Assembly: GCA_021234155.1 (NCBI GenBank)
Contig: JAJEKV010000030.1
Span: forward strand, 16,794,003-16,858,002
Direction: 5' to 3'
Length of the DNA stretch: 64,000 nt
DNA from: Isoetes taiwanensis
Lineage: Eukaryota; Streptophyta; Lycopodiopsida; Isoetales; Isoetaceae
Part shown: positions 36,101 through 47,232 of the stretch, piece by piece
Layout: each line of letters begins with the position of its first letter
Numbering within the stretch: position 1 is the first letter of the stretch
Notes under the pieces: model-generated
What the model was told of the DNA's origin: nothing
The model's input: only the letters and a program-made list of their open reading frames with translations
The model's database searches: none
Made by a program: the position numbers and the translations under genes

Positions 36101-36645
36101 TGGATTCTGTGAACGGGACTCTTACCGCCACTGAATGGCGCATGTTCCCACGATTCTCTGGAAAAAACTTCCAAATGTGGAAGTGGAGGTTGCAAATGCT
36201 CTTAGAAGATCGTCAACTCTGGGAAGTTGTGTCTCCTTCGCACTGGACAAATGGTCTGGCCCCGTATCTGATTCAACCATTGACGGTGAAGAGATTGAGA
36301 TTGAGGTTGCTCTTGATGCAACAAATTCTGAGTTTCTTGAGAAAGACAGAAAGGCCAAGCTGCTAATCACAGCAAGCCTTGATGATATTCCTGCTCGAAT
36401 TGTCAAAGGGTCTCAAACTGCTCGAGACATGTGGATGGCCTTGCGGTCTCACTATGAATCCACCACTGTGAGCAATTGCCTTGTTCTTCGGAAGAAGCTG
36501 TATGAGCTTCAGCTTGATGAAGGAGCAGAACTGATTGAGCATGTCTGCAAAAAGAAAGATCTTTTGGATGATCTTTGTTCTACTAGAAGAGAGATGAGGA
36601 AAGATGAGAAGGTCTGTATGCTCTTGAATAGCATTCGTGGGAGAA
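36101..36645 (+). pseudogene. Copia gag (UBN2-type) fragment
   Basis: It starts with MDSVNGTLTATEWRMFPRFS and GKNFQMWKWRLQMLLEDRQLWEVV, the FxGxNFxxWKxxMxxxL..LW pattern of Copia gag. After a frameshift near 36230 the frame continues with FLEKDRKAKLLITASLDDI, ARDMWMALRSHYESTT, LRKKLYELQLDEGAELIEHV and DEKVCMLLNSI. It breaks off near 36645, where a reversed LINE tail begins. No pol is present. Confidence 0.85.
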
Positions 36646-37005
36646 CACCAATTTTCTCCGCCTCTTCCATATTAGCCATAAAAGCCATCCTTTGCATGGA
36701 TTCAAAGCCACTCTTTTTCCAGTTTGCCATGATGATGGATATAGGCCTAACAAGATCTTCTTTTCTGAGATAGAAGTCTCAAACTCTTCCTTCAAATTTT
36801 CCCATATTGATCGAAGTTTCCTACAGTGCATAAAGCAGTGTCCAATTGTTTCTTCTTCTCGCTCGCACATTGGGCAACTCGGTGATACATTACTGTTGAA
36901 CTTGTTCACTAATATGTTTATCCTGCTTGTTCTGCGAATAACTTGCCATAGCAGTGTGGATACCTTTGGTGGCAGGTGGCTCCTCCAAACTCCTTTCTAT
37001 ATTTG
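36583..37005 (-). pseudogene. LINE zinc-binding tail (zf-RVT), reversed
   Basis: On the minus strand: GVWRSHLPPKVSTLLWQVIR (from about 37000), then NVSPSCPMCEREEETIGHCFMHC and WLLWLIWKRRRKLVF. This is the zf-RVT module at the end of plant L1-type ORF2 (SPxCxxC....E...H.f..C). It is opposite in direction to its neighbours and abuts the Copia gag, so it marks a rearrangement or nested insertion. Confidence 0.8.
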
Positions 37006-38920
37006 AGTGACATGGTTATCTTCTAATGTTAACTCCCATTATCCTCCATATCTACATGAGCCACATAAAAATAAGTTCAAATAACGGAGGATGAAGAGGA
37101 ACGAACTTCCATTTTAACAGACTATTAAGACACAAAATTCATGATTGCTTGATCCAAGCAAACAGGATAACTCTTGAGAAAATACCCATGGCCTCCTGCA
37201 ACTCCACTGCATGTTAACAACAGCGCAGAAATAATCAGTTAGGTAAACATGTGACTTTTTATTCAAAGAATCATATCGATAGAAACACAAGCCGGGAAGA
37301 GAAAATCTTGTTTGGGTGAAGAAACGGTACTTAGCCGAGATAGGAGTCGAATGATGCATTTCTAAGCAAAGGCATGTAATTTTCAAGAGATTTCTAATTT
37401 TCATGTCCATTGATGTGAAAATTTGGAAATCCAATGGTGATCATGAATTTGGGCTGATGTGTTATGTCACATGGACTGTCTAAATTTGCACGAATCATTG
37501 TAGTAGGGGTTAGGCAAGCCTGCTAACTAGAGAAAACTTACATCGTAAAATCAAACACAACAACGCATGTATACAACAACTTACAGAGCAGCCCATCTAG
37601 TTCTAAGAAATACTGGTACTTAAAGCATAGGGAAAAAATATGACAGCCAATACTTTACAAAATCAACAAGATCTTAGCAGTTTCATGCTACTACACATGA
37701 GCTAGGTGCACTCATGAATTTTGTACTTGCCACTCTTTCAACATATTGTTTCAAATATGTAACTTTCCTGCTTAATTCTAAAGTTTCCACATGTTTATAT
37801 GAACTATTAGTCAACGATATATTTTTACATTTCAGATACTCCACAAATCCATACCACAAGAACATGTTCAATGCACATGAAGATGTTCATTGCCATTTTG
37901 ATCAAAATCTCCAAATGTAGAAATCAATTAGAACGACATTGTTAGAAAAATTAGTCATTCAATGACATTGATATAGGGAACTTCACATTACAAATTACAG
38001 AGGCAAAAGAACGTTATCAAACATATAAGTTCTGTAAAAATAATCAAACGTGCTTTTGACATTTTTTTTTTTTTTGTTTAAAAAATGAAAATAAAAAACA
38101 TTGGCAAGTTCATGAATAACATATAAACCATTATATATAGCACAAATCCCATAAACACTATAAACCATTATATATAGCACAAATCTCATAAACACTTCCA
38201 GGCAGGTAGTTTCTAGCCATGAGCTACTTTACTTTCTCTTTCCAATACAATGAAATGAATTTCAAACTACATCCAATACAAATATTCTAAGAACAGACAA
38301 CTAGCTGCAATCATGCCTGTCTGTCTTGCATAAGCAAAAATACTGTCGGCCTCGATCACAAGACCAACATCACCAATAGGCTTCATAGCATATTGTTTCC
38401 CAGTAGAAAATGATTAAACAACAAATTCTTCTCTATATCTATTGTAACCTCATCTTCAGTTGCGATGAAGTTTCTGAAAAAAAATCCTGGCATATGATTC
38501 TGCAACTACATCCTCTACTCCAGCTACACCAAGAGCAACAGGTGCATGTTTTGTAGAGAACCACAGCCGAAATTGCCTCCTTCAATTATCACATTATATC
38601 CGACCGTGGTTTTGCCTGCTTTCATGAAACGAGAATACTGAGAAGCCAATTCTGCCATGGATAAAGCTTCCAAGTTTCTCATAATCATCAGGTTTTCAAG
38701 GCACCAAGGGAGATACTCGCCCGAAAAGCAAAGATTTGTTGCCTCCAGCTCCAAGGACGAAGAGCCACATTGACATCTCCATATCTACTCTTTGCTGCCA
38801 TTTCCTCCCTGCATTTAATAAGGGCCCTTAACGTCCTGGTGCTCATCCTTTTGTTCTAGGAATTAATCTGAACCGTTCCTTCTAAAGTGCTATATCCAGT
38901 AACATTATTGTGGACCAATT
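37006..38920. other. Non-coding region
   Basis: No gene seen. A 37-bp unit (TAAACCATTATATATAGCAC...) is tandemly duplicated at about 38124-38197. The surrounding wording (AACATTGGCAAGTT, ATATAAACCATTA) resembles 28500-28560, so a dispersed repeat may be present. Confidence 0.45.
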
Positions 38921-38960
38921 TGTTATGGCCATAACAAGCATGTTATAGCCATAACAAGCG
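38921..38960. repeat. 20-bp palindromic tandem repeat, two units
   Basis: TGTTATRGCCATAACAAGCR occurs at 38921-38940 and 38941-38960. Each unit contains the palindrome TTATGGCCATAA or a one-base variant. Confidence 0.85.
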
Positions 38961-39240
38961 TGTTCAAAATTTGCTGGTCTTATCCAAATAGAGAAACAGA
39001 GATTTCAGATATATGATGCAGAAAGGATCGCCGGATGTGGGGCCTGGTTCTGTGTCGCCGGATTTAGAACAAGTTGTAAAGGCTGGCCGATTGCCTTTGC
39101 AAGCCGGGCGAGATCGATCCTTTCTGCTGCCCAATCGCATCGTGATGAATAGTGAACCTCTGCTGGGGCCGCTCTTCCCAAATAGACCAGGAAAAAAACA
39201 GGCTTACAGCTCCACGTTCTTACAACAATATTTCTTATTC

Positions 39241-39492
39241 ATTCTGATTTCTCCTTCAATCCGTCCTCTTTGGCAAACTGGGTTTTCCTTTTTGGCTCGG
39301 ATCTGTTGTTAAACTATGATTACAGAAGTTTTTGCTAGATCTACTGCCAAACCATGATTTTCTGCCATTCTTATTTCCTCTTCAATCCACCCTCTTTGGC
39401 AAACTGGGGGTTCCGTTCCGGCTCGGATCTGCTGTTAAACTATGATTACAGAAGTTTTTGTTAGATCTACTGCCAAACCATGATTTTCTGCC
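39241..39492. repeat. 126-bp tandem duplication
   Basis: 39241-39366 and 39367-39492 align over their whole length (e.g. CCTCTTTGGCAAACTGGG, AAACTATGATTACAGAAG, GATCTACTGCCAAACCATG) with roughly ten differences. Confidence 0.85.
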
Positions 39493-39574
39493 AGATTTGT
39501 GAGCCAGACAACCTCTCTTCCAATTTGAAGCCAAGAACTCTATGCAAATGGACTCGGCCCAGGACATTAAGGCC

Positions 39575-39741
39575 GATAATGTCCTCCCCTCGGTGTTATG
39601 GCTCAGGAAAATGGCCTCGTGGCCATGTGGCCAGGAAATTCCTCGGCCGTACTGCCATAGCCGTACGGCCTCGGAATTTCCTGGTCACATGGCCACTCAG
39701 CCATTTTCCTGAGCCATAACGCCTCGTGGGAGGACGTTATC
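39575..39741. repeat. Long inverted repeat (hairpin) with about 80-bp arms
   Basis: The left arm from GATAATGTCCTCC and the right arm ending GGAGGACGTTATC pair over about 80 bases with few mismatches (GTTATGGCTCAGGAAAATGG, TGGCCATGTG, CCAGGAAATTCC, CGGCCGTAC). The loop near 39657 is only a few bases. It could be a foldback MITE or the source of a long hairpin RNA. Confidence 0.85.
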
Positions 39742-39869
39742 TAGCCCTTGTTGAAGTATATAGTGTTTATGCCTTGCGGCTGCGCTGTAGCAGCTCAGAT
39801 CTCTTGGTATTCCAGTTAGTGTAGCACAAAGAACAGGGCAGGGACATATTTGATTTTTTGGATTTTGGA

Positions 39870-40289
39870 ATGGATTGCAAGCTGCTCAAAGTTGCGTACA
39901 GATCTGAGGAGGATCCTAACGATGATGCATGCAAAGCCCAGGTCTTAGACCTGTTGTGGCCTGCCCAGATAAAGCTTACATTCTATGTTAGGCAAGAGAT
40001 GGGCAAGGCTGTTAAATCTGAAGTAGTTTGGTATGGCATAGGCCGCAGCAAGGTGGAGATCAGTAGCTACCACAGGATCTTCATTTTCTGGCTCCGATCG
40101 GTTGCTTTTGATCCGTCAAATAGCGAGAAACATATTGTCTATGACACCCGTGATCTTATTGCTTCAATAATCAGTGTCTTCCAGCCATCTGCTTCTCCAT
40201 TTCACTCTCGATCCTGCTTTCACATTTCTACCCCAGCCTCTGCCCGGGCTAAATCCCCTGTGAAAACCTCTCTGTCCTATGGCCCCTGA
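39870..40289 (+). other. Unrecognised open frame
   Basis: A frame of about 140 codons reads MDCKLLKVAYRSEEDPND..., without a motif I know. It lies among repeats and has no clear splice or promoter context. It could be the end of an unknown element gene or chance. Confidence 0.25.
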
Positions 40290-40738
40290 TAAGAAACTCA
40301 GAAAAGGTCATTGTCTTTTATAAATTTACCAAAATAACCTTAATTGTTCACTTAATTCTCGAAAAACCCTTTGTATTTTTTAAATTTCCAAAATGCCCTT
40401 AAAACCATCATCCAATTAAATTGGGATTATGTCAACTCCAAAATCACGCCAACCTGCTGTTGTCTTCTAGGGGGTTTTTGTTTTTTTTAATCTTTTTTTT
40501 GGACTTGATAAATAACATAAGGTTGCGATTCACGTGTGACATTTCAGATGCGAATTGAAATATGCAAAAATGAAGAGCAAGTTGCTAAGATAGATGAGAC
40601 CAAAATTGAAAAGCATTTAGATGAAAATATTAAGTTTGATAATAACAGATTGCATTATTTGCGATCCAATTGCGGACTCGAAATTATCGATACAACGCAC
40701 AAATATCATACAAAAATATCTTATATTCCAATAAAACA
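40290..40738. other. Unassigned sequence downstream of the ParB/methylase-like gene
   Basis: No conserved coding content; a short lysine-rich frame at 40548-40742 is not recognisable. The left end of the two-gene element should lie in or near this stretch, but no terminal repeat was identified. Confidence 0.3.
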
Positions 40739-41379
40739 TTAAGGGATCAATCCATGTTTTTCCACGTATTTAACAAGGTGTGGTTCCATGTCAGCCGTTC
40801 TATCCAGTTCTGGGTATGAATCTAACACTTCACCCACTGTCATCCCCATAGCCAAATTATGCATAATAGACACAAACTTCACCAGAAAATCATCTGTCGC
40901 AAAGTTTTTTGGATCGTAAGATGGTGGATTCAGGGCCTGTGTTTGATTGTAGAAGTATTTGAGAGCATCATCATCCACTATGATTATATCATCCTTATTC
41001 TCGATACCAAGTTCGTCCATCATGTTACTCAAGTGTTTGATGAAGATAGGCTTGCCTGTTGGATCCTTGGGATTAGTGAACTTCACACATTTGTTCTGAT
41101 CCCAAAAGGTCAACCAATGTCTACGCATATCCCCCAGTGCCTCTAAAGTATCCTTGATGTTCCTTAGTTCCATGGACGATCAAATACCAACTCGAAATAA
41201 CCTGAATGCCTCATCTAGCATCTCCTTCAAGTGCGGCCGCGGATAGATCCACTTGGTGTTTGATTCTACTGGTGTCTGATGAAACTGATCTCTAGCCACT
41301 TTATTTTTCGGAAAAGTTTTGCATGGAAGCTGAAACATCAAACATGTATCTGGTCAGCAAGATATGATCACACAAACAA

Positions 41380-41515
41380 TACAAACGCGCCAAGCGTGAT
41401 TTGAGTTAGGGTTAACCAAATCGCGCTCGGCGCGATTTAGTTTGACAACAAAGCACGCTTGGCGCGATTTAATTCAAAGGTAATATAAATTAAATCACGC
41501 GTGGCGCGATTTGGT
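41380..41515. repeat. Palindrome cluster in a second intron of the ParB/methylase-like gene
   Basis: Four related palindromic words occur in 130 bp: CGCGCCAAGCGTG, TCGCGCTCGGCGCGA, CACGCTTGGCGCG and CACGCGTGGCGCG, each next to ATTT or AAAT. They lie in an intron bounded by a GTATGG donor (41529) and a TTTCAG acceptor (41340), read on the minus strand. Confidence 0.75.
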
Positions 41516-43610
41516 AGGCAAGGCCATACCTATCATCTTCAAGTTTCGCTGCCGTCGTCGGCGTCATTCTCCCCTTCGCCACCTTTAATCTCCGTGCTCT
41601 TCTGACTGTTAGAATTGTTATTTTCTATTAGTTCCCTACGTCCTTCACAACTGACATTACTTTAGTATTCATTTGGCAAACCTGTGAATCACTAGAGTCG
41701 CCTTGGTTGCCTTCACTTTCGGTTGGCCTATCAGTTAGATCCTTGTTAACATGTGAATCTACTCGATTGTTGCTTGCATTACCCGCAATGTGGGCAAGGA
41801 TATTCCCTAAGTTCGCCCTCATCACATTACTTTGAGCAGCCAGTTTAGCAGCCACTTGGTCATTGCTTTCCTTATCAGGCTGCGTATTACTAGTTCCCTC
41901 ACCAGAACCATCATCCACTTTTGAATTGGACAAGTCTACGAGACTCTTGATTGCTGAAGATTTCAGGTTGCCATAAGGGCCTTTAGGAGATTTGGCAAGC
42001 ACATGCATGAGGAATGGTTCAAGAAAGTCTTTGGCCTGCTCATCACTCACAAAGCAGTGACATCTTCTAGCACCCATAAGAGCCTCTCGGGCAATATAAC
42101 CTCCAACATGAAGCTCTAAGCAGGTTGTATCAATTGGAGCAAATGCCTCGATGAGGTAAGCAGCCATAGACGGGGGAAATCCATTTTTATTTAAGGGGCC
42201 CTTCTCCTTAGTTTGTAGCTCGTACTTGATTTCACCACTTAGGAGGGGGTCCCGATCCTCATCCTCTTCCTCGACTCATCCTGCTTACGACCGATCCCGA
42301 TCCGTATGATAGAATATAGTTCTTAAGTCTGGATCATCTAGAAGAAAACATTCCCATTCACTGCTATTGTCACCCTTGGCCTTAGCAATATCATATTCCT
42401 CGTCTGACAGCATGGCTATCATAATAAAGATCACATGTGCCATCTTCCGCCGCTCTTCCACGACTCATTATCCTTAACATCATATATTAGGCATCCCTCC
42501 CTAATAACCTTGAGGCACTCCAGATCATGAGCAGCGGATAGTGCATGCAGATGTGACTCACCTGAAGGACAAACGATGACAATAGTGAAGGACCTCTCAG
42601 TTGTCAATCGTTATCACGGTGGTAAAGAAGTCTGGCGTAGTCCTTCCGTTCATGCCCATATCTCCTCTCGCACCCCCGGCCGTCCAACACAAAGAGTGAT
42701 ATATTTTTTAAGGCAAGAAGTTGATTACGGCAAGAGACCTTTGTACCCAATGGAGACCCGAATCTTTGGGCGTTGTTGTCTTCTCCAGTAATCTTCTTCA
42801 CAAGGGCCACTTTTCTTCTCAACTCGGCCAGTACCTTAGGGGGTAGAGTCTCCTTATGTTTTGCATTTTTAGCCTTCCAATTCTTTAGGAAGTCCTTTGA
42901 CCAAAATACAAACTTCTTGATGTCATCATTACTGACCTTATATTTGTCCAGCAATCCAATTTCAGATAATGCCACATCCCCCGATAGCCTTTGTAACTCA
43001 GCTCCTACAAATGACTTCATTGTAATGCATACATCCTTCACATGGCTGCAGCACTCAATGAAGGACATCCTATCCTTAGTGAAAGCACTCTTCTTGTATA
43101 AGACTTCCTTCTTTAAGCACTGGTCTAAAACCCAAATAGTCTCAGCGTCGTCTAGCCCCTGAGTCTTTTTCATCTCTGTCACATTCAAGTCAAAGATGCT
43201 TACATCAACAGGAGGCACCCTACCCATAGTATCTGGCAGCTTCCCTTGTGCATAAGCGTCTTAGAATTCATTCCACTTTTGCCATACTGCCTCCTTACAA
43301 AACACAATCTTATACGAGTCTGTTGGTCCTGACCTACTAGATGAGCTTTCAGAAGGATCTGCAATGTCATCACCACCTTTTTTCTTTGATTTTCTTGCAG
43401 TCTTCTTCTTCTCCTGTATAATTATCTGCGACAGAGTCCGCTCCAGCAGCTTGAATGCCTCAGACTTTGACCCGCCCTGTCTGGTGGATAATGGGTAGCC
43501 ATATTCCACCCACTGTTGACGGGCGTGGTGCAGTTGCTCCATGTATGGACTGCCAAAATTACAAGCATTGAATCAGTATCAGAGACAATTTCAATAGAAA
43601 AGATCAACCT

Positions 43611-43884
43611 CAAAGCACGCCTGGCGTGAAAAGAATTAAATATTAATGCAATTCACACCAGGCGTTCTTTCGAATCGGTTGAATTCACGCCAGGCGTGCT
43701 TTCAAATGAAACCAAATCACGCCAGGCGTGCTTTCAAATCAAATCAATTCACGCCAGGCGTGCTTTAACATTTCACGCCTGGCGTGAATTGGTTTGATTT
43801 GAAAGCACGTCTGGCATGATTTGGTTTCATTTGAAAGCACGCCTGGCATGAATTGGTTTCATTTGAAAGCACGCCCGGCGTGAG
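43611..43884. repeat. Array of CACGCC(A/T)GGCGTG palindromes, copy 1
   Basis: About ten copies of a 13-bp near-palindrome lie at spacings of about 30 bp, linked by CTTTCAAATnAAAyCAAnT. In the left part the linker reads CTTTCAAAT; after about 43768 it reads ATTTGAAAG. The array as a whole is therefore also an inverted repeat. It lies in the intron between segments 1 and 2 of the minus-strand gene. Confidence 0.9.
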
Positions 43885-44727
43885 GATTAAAATACTAACA
43901 TTCTAATGCAGTCAATTACCTTTTGTAGAGAAATGTCTTCCCCATTTCATTCAAAGTTGCACTAATCTCAGCCAAATCTGCAGGTGAAGTATTGGCATCC
44001 AAGAGACGACACCTCCTATACGCATAGTGATTGTAGAACACGCTTTGGCCCGTTTGTTCTGCCTGCCTGATGAGGGCCTTTTGTGCCTCAACAGAATGCT
44101 GCCCGTCGATGATGATGAATTTAATGTTATCATTTAACATTAACTCCTCGAAGTTCGTCCACATAGCAGGCTTGTTCGAGATCATATCCCAAGGTAACAC
44201 ATCCGCTGACATAGGCATTTGACCTGGATTACTAATCATGCTCTAAACAATCTCCATGGCATGTGCAGGATCATATCTTCTGCTAACATAAATGGAGCTT
44301 GGTGAACGGATGAGGGACTTCACATGGATCGCAACAGTTTCCTTAAGACCCAATGGATAATAGTCACAGACTTATTCAAATTTTGTTCATGGCCTCTAGC
44401 TGCGCCACCCTGTCTGTTCATTCTAAAGAACAGAAGCCTCCATGCCTTCGACAACTGCAGGAAGAACATCATTCCCTAGATTTAGGACCATCCTAGAAGC
44501 TTTCAAGTCAGCTAATTCCCTAGCTTGCTACAAATAGTGACTTGGTGTCGGTTTATTGAATATGCCTCTACGCATAGCTGTAACCCCTTGGCAAATAGAT
44601 ATTGGCGTAACTGCTACATTGGTTGGCCAGCCATACTTAAAACATGTCTCAACGTTCACATCTGTCTTCATGAACGTATCCTTGTATGCGGTAGCTCTTT
44701 TATGAGTAAGTCTGAGCAGATCTTTCT

Positions 44728-47232
44728 TCTGCTTATGGTAGAGGAGGTCACCCCCAGAGTAGAACTCTCTTTAGAAGATGAAGACACCAACGAAGTGCAA
44801 TGAGATTACACATTCTCTAGCCAGTCCACCAAGAAATTCAAGGTGGATTATGATTTGAGAGCATGCTCCTCTGTAAGAAGAAGAAACCTTATGGACGAGC
44901 ATAAAATGAGAAGACTTTTAAGAAGTAAATGCTGCTCATTGGGTTGCATCAACAACTTTAACATGTCTAAATTACGAGCAATTAGAGACAACTACAGTTC
45001 AATGACATTGGCTGACCAGAATGCCTACTTGGCCTATCATGTAAGACCAGACCGCAACACCTTCTTGCACTACATTAACCGCCAAGAAGTTTGCCAGAAA
45101 TGCTTTATGGTTGTCCACCGTTTAGGGTCCACCAGAATGTCTAGAATACACAAAAGACTGGACAAAAATCCAGCAATTGATGATCATTGTGGACCAAGAA
45201 GAGTTGTAACTATGCATGCCCTTGCTGCTGTGTCATGGATGGAGAAATATTTTAGAGAAACATGTGAGAAGCTGCCTAACAGCAACATGTATCATTTAAT
45301 CTGATAACATCATCAAAAAAGATGTTTTTAATGAGTACAAAGAGACTTGCACTCAGCTTCAGCACATCTCTTACTCACACCTCACCAGACTGTGGAAAAG
45401 TGAATTCGGTTTAGTGAAAATTCCCAGGAGACATAGAATGTCTGTTTGCTCAAAGTATGCAGAATTAAAGAGTCAACGAGAAACTGCAAAGACAGAGGTC
45501 GAAAGAAGTAAGCTCATGTTCTCCAATCTCTCACTTGTTTTAAAGAAAATGCTTTGACCTGATTTCTTCTACAGATATTGTGCAACAGAGAGAAGAAAGC
45601 TTGCCAAACACAGAAAAAAAGCTCTTGAACGTCTACTGCAATATATGTCTGTTGTGATTGATTGAATGGACAAAAAAAAAACTACTCTACCGCATTTCTT
45701 GAACATTCCTAAAGATGTGCCAGAGGAATGTTTTGTTAAGGTCCACCTTGTAGGAGCTATGGTCTTCAAAGGAAGTCTAAAGTGCAAAGTATTTTTGACA
45801 TATCCAAACTTGCATGGTGACCCGAACCTCACAATTACAATTCTTAACAAGGTCATGTGCGAGCAAGAGCAATTACCACCAGTGCTTTACCTGCAACTTG
45901 ACAATACTACAAGGGAGAACAAGAATCAAACACTCTTTGCGTACTGTGCCATGTTAGTGGAACTAGGGATCTTTAGAAAAGTGAAGCTCGGTTTCTTACT
46001 TGTAGGCCACACTCATGATCAGATTGACCAAAATGTTCAGCAGATTTTCTGTGCGCCTTAGAAGGAAGAAGGCTTTCTCTCTTCCTACTTTAGTTCGAAT
46101 TATTGAAGATTCTTACACTCCCACTCCAGTGATCGATCTTCTTAAAGAGACTGCTGATTTCAGAGAGTTTGTTTTCTCTCAACGTTCAGACAGAGAACAA
46201 GTTGTGAACAAGTTGAATGATCTCACCTTTCAACACCACATCAAGTTCTACTTGAAGGATGGCCAAAGCTTCTTACAGGGGAAGAAGTATACCACAACTA
46301 AGGACTGGAGTCCACTAGAGGGATTACGCTTCCTTAAATATATTCCAGACACTTCCTTCATAGAACGTGCTGAGCAACTTCCTCTCAAAAATCCTAAGGA
46401 GTCTAAGCAGAAGAAAAGTACCCCAGTGTCATCCTTAAAAGCCATTGAAAATGGAATTTTCTCAGGCTTTAAGTACTTCTTAGAAGAAGATCGGATGTGG
46501 TGGAGCAATTTCTTTCTCGAACAGAAAATTGTTGTGCAAAATATAGCTCTAAAATAGTTGCAAAAACCATTTCAATGGCCTAACACCTTCCATCAACCCC
46601 AGCATCAAGCAGGTCCAAGCAATGCTACATTAGCACCTGCAGTAGAAGAAGACGAGGATCGAGTCATGTATCTCGGACCAAGATGCAGGAATGAGCCTCA
46701 AGGTAATATCACAGAAATTACCAAGGGTATGCTAATTGCTCTTCCAACTGAGGAGGATGACAAAGGTCGACTTTTCTGGATAGCAAAAGTGCTTGACACA
46801 ATCAAGGAGGAAGGCTTAGTCACTAAACTCAAGATTCATTGGCTTGCAACGCGCTCAGAAAATGCTTTTGAAGGTAGATATGAGTTAGAAATGAGAAGCC
46901 AAGGAAAAGGGAGAAAGTCCAAGAAGGTGGGTTGTAGGGATGAGCTGAACTTTAATGACGTGACTATATTGTGCTATGATTTTAAATTGAAATCTGACAA
47001 TTGTCTACGCCAGAGGACTATCAATTTGCTTAAAAAAGCTTGTAATTACGAAGAAGATGATGAAGGAGGTGGTGGCAATGCTTCACTATCTGTTGATAGT
47101 GATGAGGAAGATAACTCAAGCACTTCCTCTAGTGACAGTGAAAGAAGTGAAGGTGATGAGAATGACATAAATGAATATGATGACGTCCTGGATCCCTCTC
47201 TCATCACTCCTCACACTTTTGTACATAACTGA
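44728..47232 (+). pseudogene. DUF7869-like gene (RNase-H-fold / transposase-like), copy 1
   Basis: An acidic N-terminal part may begin at 44728 (MVEEVTPRVELSLEDED; TGA near 44801). Then come KCCSLGCINNFNMSKLRAIR, a zinc-ligand-like part, and QEVCQKCFMVVHRLGSTRM. After frame changes near 45295 and 45510 the core follows: VIDxMDQKKTTLPHF (TGA for Gly at 45664 in this copy only), KVHLVGAMVFKGSLKCKVF, LYLQLDNTTRENKN and GFLLVGHTHDQIDQ. The Asp in VID, the Asp in LQLDN and the His/Asp of GHTHDQID have the order expected of an RNase-H-type active site in DUF7869 proteins. A C-terminal part (46093-47232) has a TAG at 46555-46557 (K*LQKPFQWP) and an acidic Glu/Ser/Asp tail. DUF7869 proteins are multicopy in many non-seed plants, algae and animals and are probably element-encoded; the function is not proven. 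Confidence 0.65.

Larger units (their letters stand above)
40739..44797 (-). pseudogene. ParB-like / DNA methyltransferase-like protein, copy 1 (most complete)
   Basis: Read from about 44764 leftward. Segment 1 (to 43920) has SGGDLLYHKQKKDLLRLTHK, SSIYVSRRYDPAHAMEIV and the ParB-type core IIIDGQHSVEAQKAL, then DLAEISATLNEMGK. A GT donor at 43919 opens an intron holding a palindrome array. Segment 2 (43549-42604) is basic (KKKTARKSKKKGG) and then helical. A decayed stretch follows: LHALSAAHDLECLKVIREG, ESWKSGGRWH, EWECFLLDDPDLRTIFYHTD. Next is AAYLIEAFAPIDTTCLELHV then GGYIAREALMGARRC (about 42170-42080), like the C-terminal SAM-binding motif of beta-class DNA methylases. A second palindrome intron (41529-41340) precedes a last acidic exon ending at 40739. 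In-frame stops include TAG near 44517, 44406 and 44246, TAA near 43262 and TGA near 41190. Catalytic motif IV (DPPW/Y) is not visible. Domain calls are by motif only. Confidence 0.55.

Noticed and set aside
43611-43884. Regularly spaced short repeats that look like a CRISPR array
   Set aside because: Linkers are near-identical rather than unique spacers, orientation flips in the middle, the motif is a 13-bp palindrome, and the setting is a spliced plant gene.
44246-44517. A reassigned genetic code (TAG/TAA read as Gln)
   Set aside because: The two host genes use TAG and TAA as normal stops at conserved ends, and other elements nearby carry TGA and frameshifts as well. Decay is simpler.
44525-44727. 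Plus-strand frame at 44525-44803 as a separate gene
   Set aside because: Most of it lies opposite the well-supported minus-strand segment (VTPISICQGVTAMRRG, KDTFMKTDVNVETC). Only the part from 44728 could belong to the plus-strand gene.
40739-44797. Bacterial contamination, because of the ParB- and methylase-like domains
   Set aside because: The gene has GT-AG introns, sits among plant transposons at similar base composition, and is linked to a eukaryotic DUF7869-like gene.
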